A stretch of 64,000 nt of DNA from Micromonospora ureilytica (GTDB lineage Bacteria > Actinomycetota > Actinomycetes > Mycobacteriales > Micromonosporaceae). Positions 50,665 through 59,360 of the stretch are shown piece by piece. The position numbers and the translations under genes were made by a program. The notes under the pieces were generated by a model, which had not been told where the DNA came from, did no database searches, and saw nothing but the letters and a program-made list of their open reading frames with translations. The stretch lies in NCBI RefSeq assembly GCF_015751765.1, contig NZ_JADOTX010000001.1:1674001-1738000 (forward strand). Reading direction: 5' to 3'. The first letter of the stretch is position 1. Each line of letters opens with the position of its first letter.

Positions 50665-52926
50665 TCAGGCGACCGAGGCGGGGAACCGTTCCCACACCCG
50701 GTGCGCGGCCATCAACTGCTGTACCGCCGTCAGCGCCTCGGCGCCGGAGCCCGCCGCCACGACGCCCGGGGTGCCGGCCACACCGGCCTGTTCCAGCACT
50801 GTGACGCCGGCGCCCCAGGCGCCGATCGCCTTGGCGTGCCGCCAGCACTCCTCGACGAGCAGCAGCACGCGGGGGTCCACGGTTGCCGGGGCCGGACTGC
50901 CCGCCTTGGCGTCGCGGGCGGGCAGGGCATCCGGTGCGGGTGCCGGCGCTCCGGCCAGCAGGACCGCGTCGAACTCGACCGACCGGCCGGTGGCGAAGGT
51001 GCGCTGCACCGGCAGGTCGCCCACCATGCCGCCGTGCGGGGCGATCAGCAGCGGCACCATGCCGGCGTCGAACACGGCCCGTCGGACCTCGTCGACACCG
51101 TCCAGGTCGCCGTCGGGGTCGACGACGATCCCGACGACGCGGCCGTCACTCGGCCACTCCCGACCGACCTGTGACAGCGCCGGGCTGGGCGTGACGTCGA
51201 CGAGGGGCGTGGTCGGCTGCGGCGCGGGCAGGCCCAGGCCGGTGGCGACCTGCTCGCACAGCACCGGGTCGATGTTGGCCAGGCTCTGCAGCTGACGCTC
51301 CTTGATCGCCTGGTGGTAGCACTTGCCCAGCTCGAAGGTGTACGCCCGGATGATGTGCTCCTTCTCGACCGGTGACATGCTCAGCCAGAACAGGCGGACC
51401 TGGCTGTAGTGGTCGTCGAACGAGGCCGGGTTCGCGCGTACCTTCGGTGCCTGCGCGACAGTGACCGGCACGTCGACGAAGGCGTGCTCGGCGTCCCCGG
51501 CGGGGAACGGGTTGCCGCCGTCGAGCGAGTTCGGCCGGTACGGCGCCACGCCCGCGTGCACGGCGTGCTGGTGGAAGCCGTCGCGCAGCATGTCGTTCAC
51601 GGCGGCGTGCGGGCGGTTGATCGGGATCTGCGTGAAGTTGGGCCCGCCCAGTCGGGTGAGCTGCGTGTCGACGTACGAGAAGAGCCGGCCCTGCAGCAGC
51701 GGGTCGTTCGTGACGTCGATGCCCGGGGGCAGGTGGCCGAGGTGGAAGGCGACCTGCTCGGTCTCGGCGAAGAAGTTCGTCGGGGTGCGGTTGAGCACCA
51801 GCTTCCCGATCGGCTGCACCTCGGCCAGCTCCTCCGGCACGATCTTCGTCGGGTCCAGCAGGTCGATGCCGGCGAAGGTCTCCTCGGGAGTGTCCGGGAA
51901 GACCTGGATGCCCAGCTCCCACTCCGGGTACGCGCCGGCCTCGATGGCGTCGTAGAGGTCGCGGCGGTGGAAGTCCGGGTCCATGCCGCCGAGCAGCTGC
52001 GCTTCCTCCCAGGTCAGCGAGTGCACGCCCAGCTTCGGCTTCCAGTGGAACTTGGCCAGCACCGTCTCCCCGGCCTCGTTGACGAGGCGGAAGGTGTGCA
52101 CGCCAAAGCCCTCCATCGTCCGGTACGAACGCGGAATGCCTCGGTCGGACATGTTCCAGATGGTGTGGTGCTGCGCCTCGGTGTGCAGCGACACGAAGTC
52201 CCAGAAGGTGTCGTGGGCGCTCTGCGCCTGCGGGATCTCCCGGTCGGGGTGCGGCTTGCCGGCGTGGATGATGTCCGGGAACTTGATCGCGTCCTGGATG
52301 AAGAAGACCGGCATGTTGTTGCCGACCAGGTCGAAGGTGCCCTCGTCGGTGTAGAACTTCGTGGCGAAGCCACGGGTGTCGCGGACCGTGTCGGCCGAAC
52401 CTCGCGAACCGAGCACCGTGGAGAACCTGACGAAGACCTCGGTCTCGCGCCCCTTCTTGAGGAAGCCGGCCCTGGTGACAGCCTCGGCGGTGCCGTACGC
52501 GGTGAACACACCGTGCGCACCGGCGCCCCGGGCGTGCACCACGCGCTCCGGAATGCGTTCGTGGTCGAAGTGCGTGATCTTCTCGCGTAGGTGGTGGTCC
52601 TGCAGGAGCACCGGGCCGCGCGGGCCGGCCTTGAGCGAGTGGTCGGTGTCGCGCAGCCGCGCCCCGTTCGCGGTCGTGAGGTAGGCCCCCTGCTGACCGT
52701 TCGCGATCGTTGGCGCGCCGGTCTCGGCGCCGGTTGGGGTGCGCGTCTGCGGTGCCCCCTGTTCCGGCTTCGGCGGCAGCGGGTCGTGCGGCGTCGTCGG
52801 CTCCTCAACCGGCGGTGGCGCGCTCCCCGGCGCACCGGGGACATCCGGGGTGAGGGCGTCGGCGATCTTTCCTGAGGCGGTCTTGACGGCGTTCTTGACC
52901 GCCTCGGTGGGCTTGCTGGAATCCAC
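50665..52926 (-). CDS. katE: Large-subunit monofunctional catalase (HPII/KatE type)
   Basis: A 753-aa clade-2 catalase that breaks down H2O2. Catalytic His in PERVVHARGAGAHG, Asn in DLVGNNMPVFFIQD and proximal haem Tyr in GRLFSYVDTQLTRLG are visible. The N-terminal 80 residues are a charged, Pro-rich arm and the C-terminal 150 residues form the flavodoxin/DJ-1-like domain (GRVVGIVVDPDGDLDG and on) of HPII. The GTG at 52926 is preceded by GAGAGG; an upstream frame without a ribosome site exists. Length and domain order are normal. The 184-base upstream gap with the divergent polyester hydrolase gene holds a small palindrome (53078-53093) but no identified operator. Confidence 0.95.
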   Translation of the reverse strand: MDSSKPTEAVKNAVKTASGKIADALTPDVPGAPGSAPPPVEEPTTPHDPLPPKPEQGAPQTRTPTGAETGAPTIANGQQGAYLTTANGARLRDTDHSLKAGPRGPVLLQDHHLREKITHFDHERIPERVVHARGAGAHGVFTAYGTAEAVTRAGFLKKGRETEVFVRFSTVLGSRGSADTVRDTRGFATKFYTDEGTFDLVGNNMPVFFIQDAIKFPDIIHAGKPHPDREIPQAQSAHDTFWDFVSLHTEAQHHTIWNMSDRGIPRSYRTMEGFGVHTFRLVNEAGETVLAKFHWKPKLGVHSLTWEEAQLLGGMDPDFHRRDLYDAIEAGAYPEWELGIQVFPDTPEETFAGIDLLDPTKIVPEELAEVQPIGKLVLNRTPTNFFAETEQVAFHLGHLPPGIDVTNDPLLQGRLFSYVDTQLTRLGGPNFTQIPINRPHAAVNDMLRDGFHQHAVHAGVAPYRPNSLDGGNPFPAGDAEHAFVDVPVTVAQAPKVRANPASFDDHYSQVRLFWLSMSPVEKEHIIRAYTFELGKCYHQAIKERQLQSLANIDPVLCEQVATGLGLPAPQPTTPLVDVTPSPALSQVGREWPSDGRVVGIVVDPDGDLDGVDEVRRAVFDAGMVPLLIAPHGGMVGDLPVQRTFATGRSVEFDAVLLAGAPAPAPDALPARDAKAGSPAPATVDPRVLLLVEECWRHAKAIGAWGAGVTVLEQAGVAGTPGVVAAGSGAEALTAVQQLMAAHRVWERFPASVA

Positions 52927-53110
52927 TGAATGAACCTCTCCATGGCGCGTGTGCGGGCCGGCGCCTGCCCTGCTACCCCTGGTCAGAGGGTCGAAACACA
53001 ACTCGGCTCGGCATCCTGCCCGGGGACTGGTGATTTCGCCGATGCCGGGATCGGCGGAACAGCCAAAACTGACACACGTCGATATCCCTCGACTTTAGGG
53101 AGTGCCCGAC

Positions 53111-54010
53111 GTGTCCTCACCAACCACCACCCGTCCCCGTTCCGTCGCAGCCCGTGCCACCCGGCTCGCGCTGGCTGCCGTCCTGGCCGCCGGCGGCGTC
53201 CTGGCCGGATCGTCCGGCGCCGCCCAGGCCGCGAGCCCGTACGAGCGGGGCCCCGCCCCGACCACAGCGATCCTGGAGGCCAGCCGCGGCCCGTTCGCCA
53301 CGTCCTCGCAGAGCGTGTCCTCGCTGAGCGTCACCGGCTTCGGCGGCGGCGTCATCTACTACCCGACCAGCACCAGCGAGGGCACCTTCGGCGCCATCGC
53401 CATCTCGCCCGGTTACACCGCCGCCTGGTCCAGCATCAGCTGGCTCGGACCGCGCATCGCCTCGCACGGCTTCGTGGTGATCGGCATCGAGACCAACAGT
53501 CGGCTGGACCAGCCGGCCAGTCGGGGCCGACAGCTCCTCGCCGCGCTGGACTACCTCACCCAGCGCAGCTCGGTGCGGACCCGGATCGACAGCAGTCGAC
53601 TCGCGGTGGCCGGTCACTCCATGGGTGGCGGGGGCAGCCTGGAGGCGGCCTCGTCGCGGCCGTCGCTGCAGGCCGCGGTGCCGCTGGCACCGTGGAACAC
53701 GGACAAGAGCTGGTCCGAGCTGCGGGTGCCCACGCTGATCGTCGGCGGGGAGAGCGACAGCGTCGCCCCGGTCTCGTCGCACTCGGTGCCCTTCTACAAC
53801 AGCATCCCGGCGTCCGCCGAGAAGGCGTACCTGGAGCTGAACGGGGCGAGCCACTTCTTCCCGCAGACCACCAACACGCCGACCGCGCGGCAGATGGTGG
53901 CCTGGTTGAAGCGGTTCGTCGACGACGACACCCGCTACGAGCAGTTCCTGTGCCCCGGCCCGAGCGGCTCGCAGATCCAGGAGTACCGCAACACCTGTCC
54001 CAGCGCCTGA
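53111..54010 (+). CDS. Secreted cutinase/polyester (PET) hydrolase homologue
   Basis: A 299-aa exported alpha/beta hydrolase. The signal peptide ends AQA-AS (cleavage after 40). The mature part begins [11 protein letters not shown] and follows the Thermobifida cutinase TfCut2 nearly residue for residue: [59 protein letters not shown]. Ser170, Asp216 and His248 become 130, 176 and 208 in mature numbering, the same as TfCut2; Trp195 corresponds to Trp155, Met171 to Met131, and Cys281-Cys296 to the C-terminal disulphide. It should hydrolyse cutin or aliphatic/aromatic polyesters. AGGGAG precedes the GTG at 53111. Terminator follows. PET activity is inferred. Confidence 0.93.
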   Translation: MSSPTTTRPRSVAARATRLALAAVLAAGGVLAGSSGAAQAASPYERGPAPTTAILEASRGPFATSSQSVSSLSVTGFGGGVIYYPTSTSEGTFGAIAISPGYTAAWSSISWLGPRIASHGFVVIGIETNSRLDQPASRGRQLLAALDYLTQRSSVRTRIDSSRLAVAGHSMGGGGSLEAASSRPSLQAAVPLAPWNTDKSWSELRVPTLIVGGESDSVAPVSSHSVPFYNSIPASAEKAYLELNGASHFFPQTTNTPTARQMVAWLKRFVDDDTRYEQFLCPGPSGSQIQEYRNTCPSA

Positions 54011-54020
54011 CGGCGGTCAC

Positions 54021-54047
54021 GGGGCGGTCGCCGCTGGCGGCCGCCCC
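54021..54047 (+). terminator. 12-bp hairpin after the polyester hydrolase gene
   Basis: GGGGCGGTCGCC and GGCGGCCGCCCC enclose a GCT loop, with one G-T pair. It starts ten bases after the stop and separates this gene from the downstream liv-type promoter. Confidence 0.7.
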
Positions 54048-54078
54048 GTCCACGTGCGTGAAGGGGGCATTGAAGGTC

Positions 54079-54124
54079 TTGACGCCAAACCCGAGAAACG
54101 TACACTGCGAGTGTAAATAAACAC
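54079..54124 (+). promoter_or_regulatory. Promoter and overlapping palindromic operator of the liv-type operon
   Basis: TTGACG (54079-54084), 16 bases, then TACACT (54101-54106) form a sigma70-like promoter. The minus-10 is the left arm of a perfect palindrome TACACT-GCG-AGTGTA (54101-54115), and a second partial repeat GTGT-aaataa-ACAC follows (54111-54124). A repressor bound here would block the polymerase. The TetR gene at 59357 is the closest candidate. Confidence 0.55.
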
Positions 54125-54147
54125 CCGCCACGACAGAGGGATGGGTG

Positions 54148-54936
54148 ATGGAGCGCGGCCTCGAACTGCACCACATCGGCGTCCGTTTCGGCGGCCTCAC
54201 CGCCCTCGACGACGTCTCCCTGCGGGTGCCACCCAACCAGGTGGTGGGCGTCATCGGGCCCAACGGCGCCGGCAAGACCACGCTGTTCAACGTGATCTGC
54301 GGCTTCGTCGCGCCGGAGACGGGTTCGCTCACCCTCGACGGCCGGCCGCTGCGGCCACGGCCGCACCGGCTGACCCGGCTCGGCATCGCCCGGACCCTGC
54401 AGGGCACCGGGCTCTTCGCCGGGCTCACAGTGCTGGAGAACGTGATGACCGGCGCTTCGCACACCGCTCGTGCGGGCTTCGCCCCGGCGCTGCTCGGGCT
54501 GCCGGCCAGCGACCGCGACGAGCGCCGGCTCCGCGGGGACGCCCTGGCCATCCTCGACGAGCTGGGCATCGCCGAGCACGCCGAGGCCGCGCCGACCACC
54601 CTGCCCTTCGCCGTACGCCAACGGGTCGCCCTGGCCCGCGCGCTCGCCGCCCGGCCCCGACTGCTCCTGCTCGACGAGCCGGCGGGTGGCCTCGGCGCCG
54701 ACGACATCGCCGCCCTGGCGGAGCTGGTCCGGCAACTGCCCCGGCGGGACACCGACCCCTGTGCCGTGCTCCTGGTCGAGCACCACATGGACCTGGTGAT
54801 GGCCGTCTGCGACGAGATCGTGGTGCTCGACTTCGGCCGGGTCATCGCCTCCGGCACACCCGACGAGATTCGCGACGACCCCGCGGTCACCGACGCATAC
54901 CTCGGTGCCACCGTCGAGGAAGAGGTCTCCCCATGA
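54148..54936 (+). CDS. livG: Branched-chain amino acid-type ABC transporter ATPase (LivG)
   Basis: A 262-aa ATPase of the LivG group. Walker A GPNGAGKTTLFNVICGF, Q-loop RTLQGTGLF, Walker B LLLLDEPAGGLG and the H-loop EHHMD are present. The signature region reads TTLPFAVRQRVALARAL, unlike the LSxGxQ of most members, so the C-loop is degenerate in this subunit. The ATG at 54148 follows an AGAGGG site; an in-frame GTG is at 54145. First gene of an operon of five; it overlaps the next gene (ATGA). Confidence 0.9.
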   Translation: MERGLELHHIGVRFGGLTALDDVSLRVPPNQVVGVIGPNGAGKTTLFNVICGFVAPETGSLTLDGRPLRPRPHRLTRLGIARTLQGTGLFAGLTVLENVMTGASHTARAGFAPALLGLPASDRDERRLRGDALAILDELGIAEHAEAAPTTLPFAVRQRVALARALAARPRLLLLDEPAGGLGADDIAALAELVRQLPRRDTDPCAVLLVEHHMDLVMAVCDEIVVLDFGRVIASGTPDEIRDDPAVTDAYLGATVEEEVSP

Positions 54937-55655
54937 CCGCGACCGACCTGCTCGTCGTGCGGGGGCTGGTCGCCGGTTACGGCGCCGCGCCCGTGCTGCG
55001 GGCCATCGACCTCACCGTCCCGGCCGGCACGATCGCCGCGGTCGTCGGCGCCAACGGCGCCGGCAAGACCACCCTCCTGCGTGCGCTCTCCGGCATGATC
55101 CGCCCGGCCGCCGGCCAGGTCCTCCTGGCCGGAGAGGACCTTCGGGGCACGCCTGTGGAGCAGCTCGTCCGCCGTGGCATGGCGCACGTCCCGGAGGGTC
55201 GGGGCGTGATCAGCGAGCTGACAGTCGACGAGAACCTGCGACTGGGCGGGTTGTGGCGGCGCGACCGGGCCGACGCCCGGCTGGCGCTCGACGAGGTCTA
55301 CCAGCTCTTCGAGCCCCTGGCCCGACGCCGCCGCCACCTCGGTCACCAGCTCTCCGGCGGTGAGCGGCAGATGCTCGCGCTCGGTCGGGCCCTGGTCGGC
55401 CGACCCCGTCTGCTGCTGCTGGACGAGCCGTCGCTCGGCCTGGCGCCACGGGTGGTCGCCCGGACCATGGCGCTGCTGCGCCAACTGCGTGACCGCACCG
55501 GCCTGACCGTCCTGCTGGTCGAGCAGAACGTGCGCAGCGCGCTCGCCGTCGCCGACCAGGGCGTCGTGATGTCCCTCGGTCGGGTGGTGATCGCCGCCCC
55601 GGCGGCGCGGCTGCGCGACGACGTCGACCTGCGCCACGCGTACCTCGGTTTCTGA
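54933..55655 (+). CDS. livF: Branched-chain amino acid-type ABC transporter ATPase (LivF)
   Basis: A 240-aa partner ATPase: Walker A GANGAGKTT, Q-loop HVPEGRGV, intact signature QLSGGERQMLALGRAL, Walker B LLLLDEPSLGLAP and EQN at the H-loop position, typical of LivF. Its ATG overlaps the LivG stop. With LivG it should energise the LivH/LivM channel. Confidence 0.92.
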   Translation: MTATDLLVVRGLVAGYGAAPVLRAIDLTVPAGTIAAVVGANGAGKTTLLRALSGMIRPAAGQVLLAGEDLRGTPVEQLVRRGMAHVPEGRGVISELTVDENLRLGGLWRRDRADARLALDEVYQLFEPLARRRRHLGHQLSGGERQMLALGRALVGRPRLLLLDEPSLGLAPRVVARTMALLRQLRDRTGLTVLLVEQNVRSALAVADQGVVMSLGRVVIAAPAARLRDDVDLRHAYLGF

Positions 55656-55685
55656 CCACCACCTCGTCCCCCGGAGGGAGGACTG

Positions 55686-56564
55686 TTGGACCGCTTCGTC
55701 TTCCTCACCGTCGACGGCCTGTCCCGGGGCGCGGTGTATGCCGCGTTCGCGCTGGCCCTGGTGCTCATCTGGCGGGCGGCGCGGGTCGTCAACTTCGCCC
55801 AGGGGGCGATGGCCGTCGCCGCCGCCTACGTCGCCTACACCGTCAGCACCGCGACCGGCTCGTACTGGCTGGGCTTCGTGGTCGCGATCGTCGCCGGGCT
55901 GCTGCTCGGCGCGCTGGTGGACCGCGTGGTGATGCGGCACGTCGATCACGCCTCACCGCTCAACCCGGTGATCGTCGCGCTCGGGCTGGTGCTGCTGATC
56001 CAGGCCGTGCTGGGCATGGTGTACGGCAGCGAGTTCCGCCCCGCCGAAGCTCCGTTCAGCCGGTCCGCTCTGACCGTGGGCGGGGTCGCCGTGCTGTCCC
56101 CGTACGACCTGTTCGTCTTCGCCACGATCGGGGTGGTGGTCAGCGGCCTGGCCTGGATGTTCGCGCGTACCCCGGTGGGGTTGCGAATGCGGGCGGCGGC
56201 CTTCGCTCCGGAGGTCTCCCGACTGCTCGGGGTCAACGTCGGTGGCATGCTGACCCTCGGCTGGGCGCTCGCCTCCGGGGTGGGCGCGCTGGCCGCCATG
56301 CTGGTCCTGCCGACCGAGTTGGGCCTGCACCCGCACGCGATGGACCTGGTGTTCGTCTCGGCGTTCACGGCGGCGGTGGTCGGCGGGTTGGACAGCCCAC
56401 CGGGGGCGGTGGTCGGCGGTCTGGTGGTGGGGCTGCTGCTCTCCTACGTGAGCGGCTACGCCGGCAGTGACCTCACCCCGCTCGCGGTGCTGGTCCTGCT
56501 GCTGGCGGTGCTGCTGGTCCGGCCCGGTGGGCTGTTCGCCCCGGTCGCGGCGAGGCGGGTGTGA
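55686..56564 (+). CDS. livH: Branched-chain amino acid-type ABC transporter permease (LivH)
   Basis: A 292-aa polytopic membrane protein of the LivH family, with GLSRGAVYAAFALALVLIWRAARVVNFAQGAM (in part) and the terminal GGLDSPPGAVVGGLVVGLLLSYV pieces typical of the group. The start is TTG at 55686, directly after a very strong CCGGAGGGAGG; no ATG or GTG fits as well. Its stop overlaps the start of LivM (GTGA). Confidence 0.9.
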   Translation: MDRFVFLTVDGLSRGAVYAAFALALVLIWRAARVVNFAQGAMAVAAAYVAYTVSTATGSYWLGFVVAIVAGLLLGALVDRVVMRHVDHASPLNPVIVALGLVLLIQAVLGMVYGSEFRPAEAPFSRSALTVGGVAVLSPYDLFVFATIGVVVSGLAWMFARTPVGLRMRAAAFAPEVSRLLGVNVGGMLTLGWALASGVGALAAMLVLPTELGLHPHAMDLVFVSAFTAAVVGGLDSPPGAVVGGLVVGLLLSYVSGYAGSDLTPLAVLVLLLAVLLVRPGGLFAPVAARRV

Positions 56565-57673
56565 GCGCCACGAGGGCGGCAGTGCCGCCGAGACACCGGC
56601 TCGATCACCCGGGCGGCCGACCTGTCGACCGGCGACGCGGCTCCACACTGCTGCGTCACCTCGCTGTGGTGTTGGCCGCCGGGTTGCTGCTGGTGGCGGT
56701 CAGCTACGCCGTCGAGCCGTTCCGCAACTTCCAGCTCGCCACCGTGGCCGCCTACCTCTGCGCGACCGCCGGGCTGACCGTCCTCACCGGGCTCAACGGT
56801 CAACTGTCGCTCGGGCACGGCGCGTTGATGGCGACCGGGGCGTACACCGTGGCGCTGTGCCAGACCGCGTTCGCCGACCGGGGGATGACCGGCGGATGGC
56901 TGTTGCCGCTCTCGCTGGGCGCGGCGATCGTCAGCACTGTCGCGGTCGGCGCGGTGGTCGGTGTGGCGGCGGCCCGGCTGCGCGGTCCCTACCTGGCCGG
57001 GGTGACCCTCGCGGTGGCCGTGGTGGTGCCGGCGCTGGCCGTCACCTTCGACGGCGTGTTCAACGGCGAGCAGGGGTTGTCGGTGCCGGTGGAGCCGCCG
57101 CCGCTGTCGCTCGGCCCGTACTTCCCGTACGAACGGTGGCAGCTCTGGGTCACCGGAGCGGCCACCCTGCTCGCGTTGCTGCTGTTGGCGAACCTGATCC
57201 GCAGCCGGTACGGGCGAACCTTCCGGGCGGTCCGCGACGACGAGGTGGCGGCTCGCCTCGCCGGCATCCACGTGGCCCGCACCCAGGTCCTCGCGTTCGT
57301 GGTCAGCGCCGCCACCGCCGGGCTCGGCGGCGCGTTGCTGGCGGTCCTCGCGCAGAGCGTGTCACCCGGGGCGTTCTCGCTGACCCTGTCGCTGTTCCTG
57401 CTGATGGCCGTGGTGATCGGTGGACTGGGTCGACTGACCGGCGCGTTGTGGGGGGCCGTTCTGCTGGTCGCCCTGCCCGATCTCACCCACTCGCTGACCG
57501 ACACGCTCACGCTCTCGCCGGCGGTGGCGCAGCGGCTGGAGGGCAACCTCCCCCTGGCGATCTTCGGACTCACCCTGATCGTCGTCATGATCGCCGCCCC
57601 CGGCGGTGTGCAGGGTCTGCTGTCGCGTCTCGGCCGGGCGTTGCTGGCCAGGCGGCCGACCCGGCGTTCCTGA
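56561..57673 (+). CDS. livM: Branched-chain amino acid-type ABC transporter permease (LivM)
   Basis: A 370-aa permease with about nine or ten helices. TVLTGLNGQLSLGHGALMATGAYTV (in part), the coupling loop RAVRDDEVAARLAGIHVARTQVLAF and GGLGRLTGALWGA are family motifs. The GTG start overlaps the LivH stop. The N-terminal about 30 residues are polar and unremarkable. Pairs with LivH. Confidence 0.9.
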   Translation: MSATRAAVPPRHRLDHPGGRPVDRRRGSTLLRHLAVVLAAGLLLVAVSYAVEPFRNFQLATVAAYLCATAGLTVLTGLNGQLSLGHGALMATGAYTVALCQTAFADRGMTGGWLLPLSLGAAIVSTVAVGAVVGVAAARLRGPYLAGVTLAVAVVVPALAVTFDGVFNGEQGLSVPVEPPPLSLGPYFPYERWQLWVTGAATLLALLLLANLIRSRYGRTFRAVRDDEVAARLAGIHVARTQVLAFVVSAATAGLGGALLAVLAQSVSPGAFSLTLSLFLLMAVVIGGLGRLTGALWGAVLLVALPDLTHSLTDTLTLSPAVAQRLEGNLPLAIFGLTLIVVMIAAPGGVQGLLSRLGRALLARRPTRRS

Positions 57674-57759
57674 GCTGTCCTCGGTCCGGCCTCGGCCGGG
57701 CGCCCCACCACCACACCGTTCCCACAGAGATAACCGGACCGAGAAAGGTCGGTGTTCCC

Positions 57760-59046
57760 ATGCACCGTAAAGCGCACCGCGGCCTCGCGATCGCCAGCAC
57801 CCTTGCCCTGCTCATCACTGCGGCCGGCTGTAGCGGCGACGACGGCCCCGGCTCCGGCGGGGCGTCGGTGCCGGGCGTCACCGACACCGAGATCGTCGTC
57901 GGCACCCACATGCCGCTGACCGGGCCGGCCTCGGCCGGCTACTCCAAGATCGCACCGGCGACGAAGGCGTACTTCGACTACGTCAACGCCAACGGCGGAG
58001 TACACGGCCGGAAGATCACCTACAAGATCATGGACGACGGCTACAACCCGGCGAACACCCAGCAGGTGGTCCGTCAGCTCGTCCTGCAGGACAAGGTCTT
58101 CGCCGTCCTCAATGGTCTGGGTACGCCGACGCACACCGGGGTGCTGGACTTCCTCAAGACCAACCGGGTGCCCGACCTCTTCGTCGCCTCCGGCAGCCGC
58201 AGCTGGGACCAACCGGACAAGTATCCGGGCACGTTCGGGTTCAACCCGGACTACACGGTCGAGGGCAAGATCCTCGCCAACTACGCGAAGGTGAACCTGG
58301 CCGGGCAGAAGGTCTGCTTCCTCGGTCAGGACGACGACTTCGGCCGGGACAGCCTGGCCGGCGTGGAGAAGGTGCTCGGCGCCGGGGCCGTGGCGGCCAA
58401 GCAGACGTACGTCACCAGCAACACCAACGTGGCGCCGCAGATCGGCGCCTTCAAGGCGGCCGGCTGCCAGGTCGTCGTGCTCGCCACAGTGCCCGGCTTC
58501 ACCGCGCTCTCCGTCGGCACCGCGGCACGGCTGGGCTTCAAGCCGCAGTGGCTGGTCTCCAACGTCGGCGCCGACCACCCGACGCTGGCCAAGCAGCTCG
58601 GCGCCGCCGCGCCGCTGCTGGAGGGCATGGTCGGCACGAACTACCTGCCGATGCAGAACGACACCGCGAACCCGTGGATCCAGCTCTTCACGAAGGTCAA
58701 CAAGGAGCACAACGGGGACGCGCCGTTCGACGGCAACACCGTCTACGGCATGTCGGTCGGCTACCTCTTCGTGCAGACGCTGCTCGCCGCCGGCAAGGAC
58801 CTCACCCGGGAGAAGGTGCTGGACGCCGTGCAGAAGGGCGGCTTCCAGGGCCCCGGGCTGGTGCCGCTGCGCTTCTCCGCCACTGACCACTCCGGGTACG
58901 GCGGCCAGCGGTTGAGCCGGGTGACCGGGGGAGTGCAGAGCTACTTCGGGCCGGCGTACGAGACGGACGAGGCGGACGGGTCGGTCAACGAGTACACCGC
59001 CACCCCGGCCGCGCCGCCGGCGAACGGGGTGCCGACCGCCTCCTGA
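57760..59046 (+). CDS. ABC transporter substrate-binding lipoprotein (LivJ type)
   Basis: A 428-aa type-I periplasmic-binding-fold receptor. Signal peptide with lipobox ITAAGC (Cys at about residue 24), a short Gly/Ser linker, then SVPGVTDTEIVVGTHMPLTGPASAGYSK, the usual opening of Leu/Ile/Val-, amide- or urea-binding proteins. Later segments NGLGTPTHTGVLDFL and FLGQDDDFGRD follow the same fold. GAGAAAGG precedes the ATG. It lies at the end of the operon, 86 bases after LivM, and is followed by a very strong hairpin. The ligand is not determined by sequence alone; aromatic or amide compounds are possible. Confidence 0.9.
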   Translation: MHRKAHRGLAIASTLALLITAAGCSGDDGPGSGGASVPGVTDTEIVVGTHMPLTGPASAGYSKIAPATKAYFDYVNANGGVHGRKITYKIMDDGYNPANTQQVVRQLVLQDKVFAVLNGLGTPTHTGVLDFLKTNRVPDLFVASGSRSWDQPDKYPGTFGFNPDYTVEGKILANYAKVNLAGQKVCFLGQDDDFGRDSLAGVEKVLGAGAVAAKQTYVTSNTNVAPQIGAFKAAGCQVVVLATVPGFTALSVGTAARLGFKPQWLVSNVGADHPTLAKQLGAAAPLLEGMVGTNYLPMQNDTANPWIQLFTKVNKEHNGDAPFDGNTVYGMSVGYLFVQTLLAAGKDLTREKVLDAVQKGGFQGPGLVPLRFSATDHSGYGGQRLSRVTGGVQSYFGPAYETDEADGSVNEYTATPAAPPANGVPTAS

Positions 59047-59063
59047 GGCCCCGTCCCCCCCGA

Positions 59064-59107
59064 CGTCCGACCGGGCGTGGTCCCGCGTGACCACGCCCGG
59101 TCGGACG
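59064..59107 (+). terminator. Perfect 19-bp hairpin ending the liv-type operon
   Basis: The arms at 59064-59082 and 59089-59107 are exact complements (CGTCCGACCGGGCGTGGTC and its reverse complement) around a six-base loop. No T run follows. Confidence 0.85.
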
Positions 59108-59155
59108 GCTGCGCGTGTGCTGTCGGCGCGGCCTGCCGACCGATCGTCCGAGGCG

Positions 59156-59185
59156 TTGACCGACACCGATCAGCGCTCATACTAT
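59156..59185 (+). promoter_or_regulatory. Promoter upstream of the TetR gene, leaderless geometry
   Basis: TTGACC (59156-59161), 18 bases, then TACTAT (59180-59185). Seven bases later is GTG (59193), so the transcript should begin at or next to that codon. Confidence 0.55.
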
Positions 59186-59192
59186 CTGCACC

Positions 59193-59360
59193 GTGACTGC
59201 ATATTCGGCCCGTCCCGTCGCCCGACGACACCACCTGGCCGATCGTCTGCGACGGCGGCTCCTCGCTGACCGGCCGGACCGGATGGCGGCGTCGGTGGAG
59301 CGTCCGGGAACGCTGATCAGCGCCTGTCTAGACTCGGCGGTGCGTCGGGGGACGCCATGA
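59193..59360 (+). CDS. Possible leaderless small ORF (55 aa) coupled to tetR
   Basis: The GTG sits exactly where transcription from the TTGACC/TACTAT promoter should begin. The frame encodes 55 Arg-rich residues (starting VTAYSARPVARRHHLADRL) and ends with a TGA that overlaps the ATG of the TetR gene (ATGA), so reading it would deliver ribosomes to tetR. I do not recognise the peptide; composition alone is also compatible with a non-coding leader. Either a genuine small protein or a translation-coupling leader peptide is possible. Confidence 0.35.
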   Translation: MTAYSARPVARRHHLADRLRRRLLADRPDRMAASVERPGTLISACLDSAVRRGTP

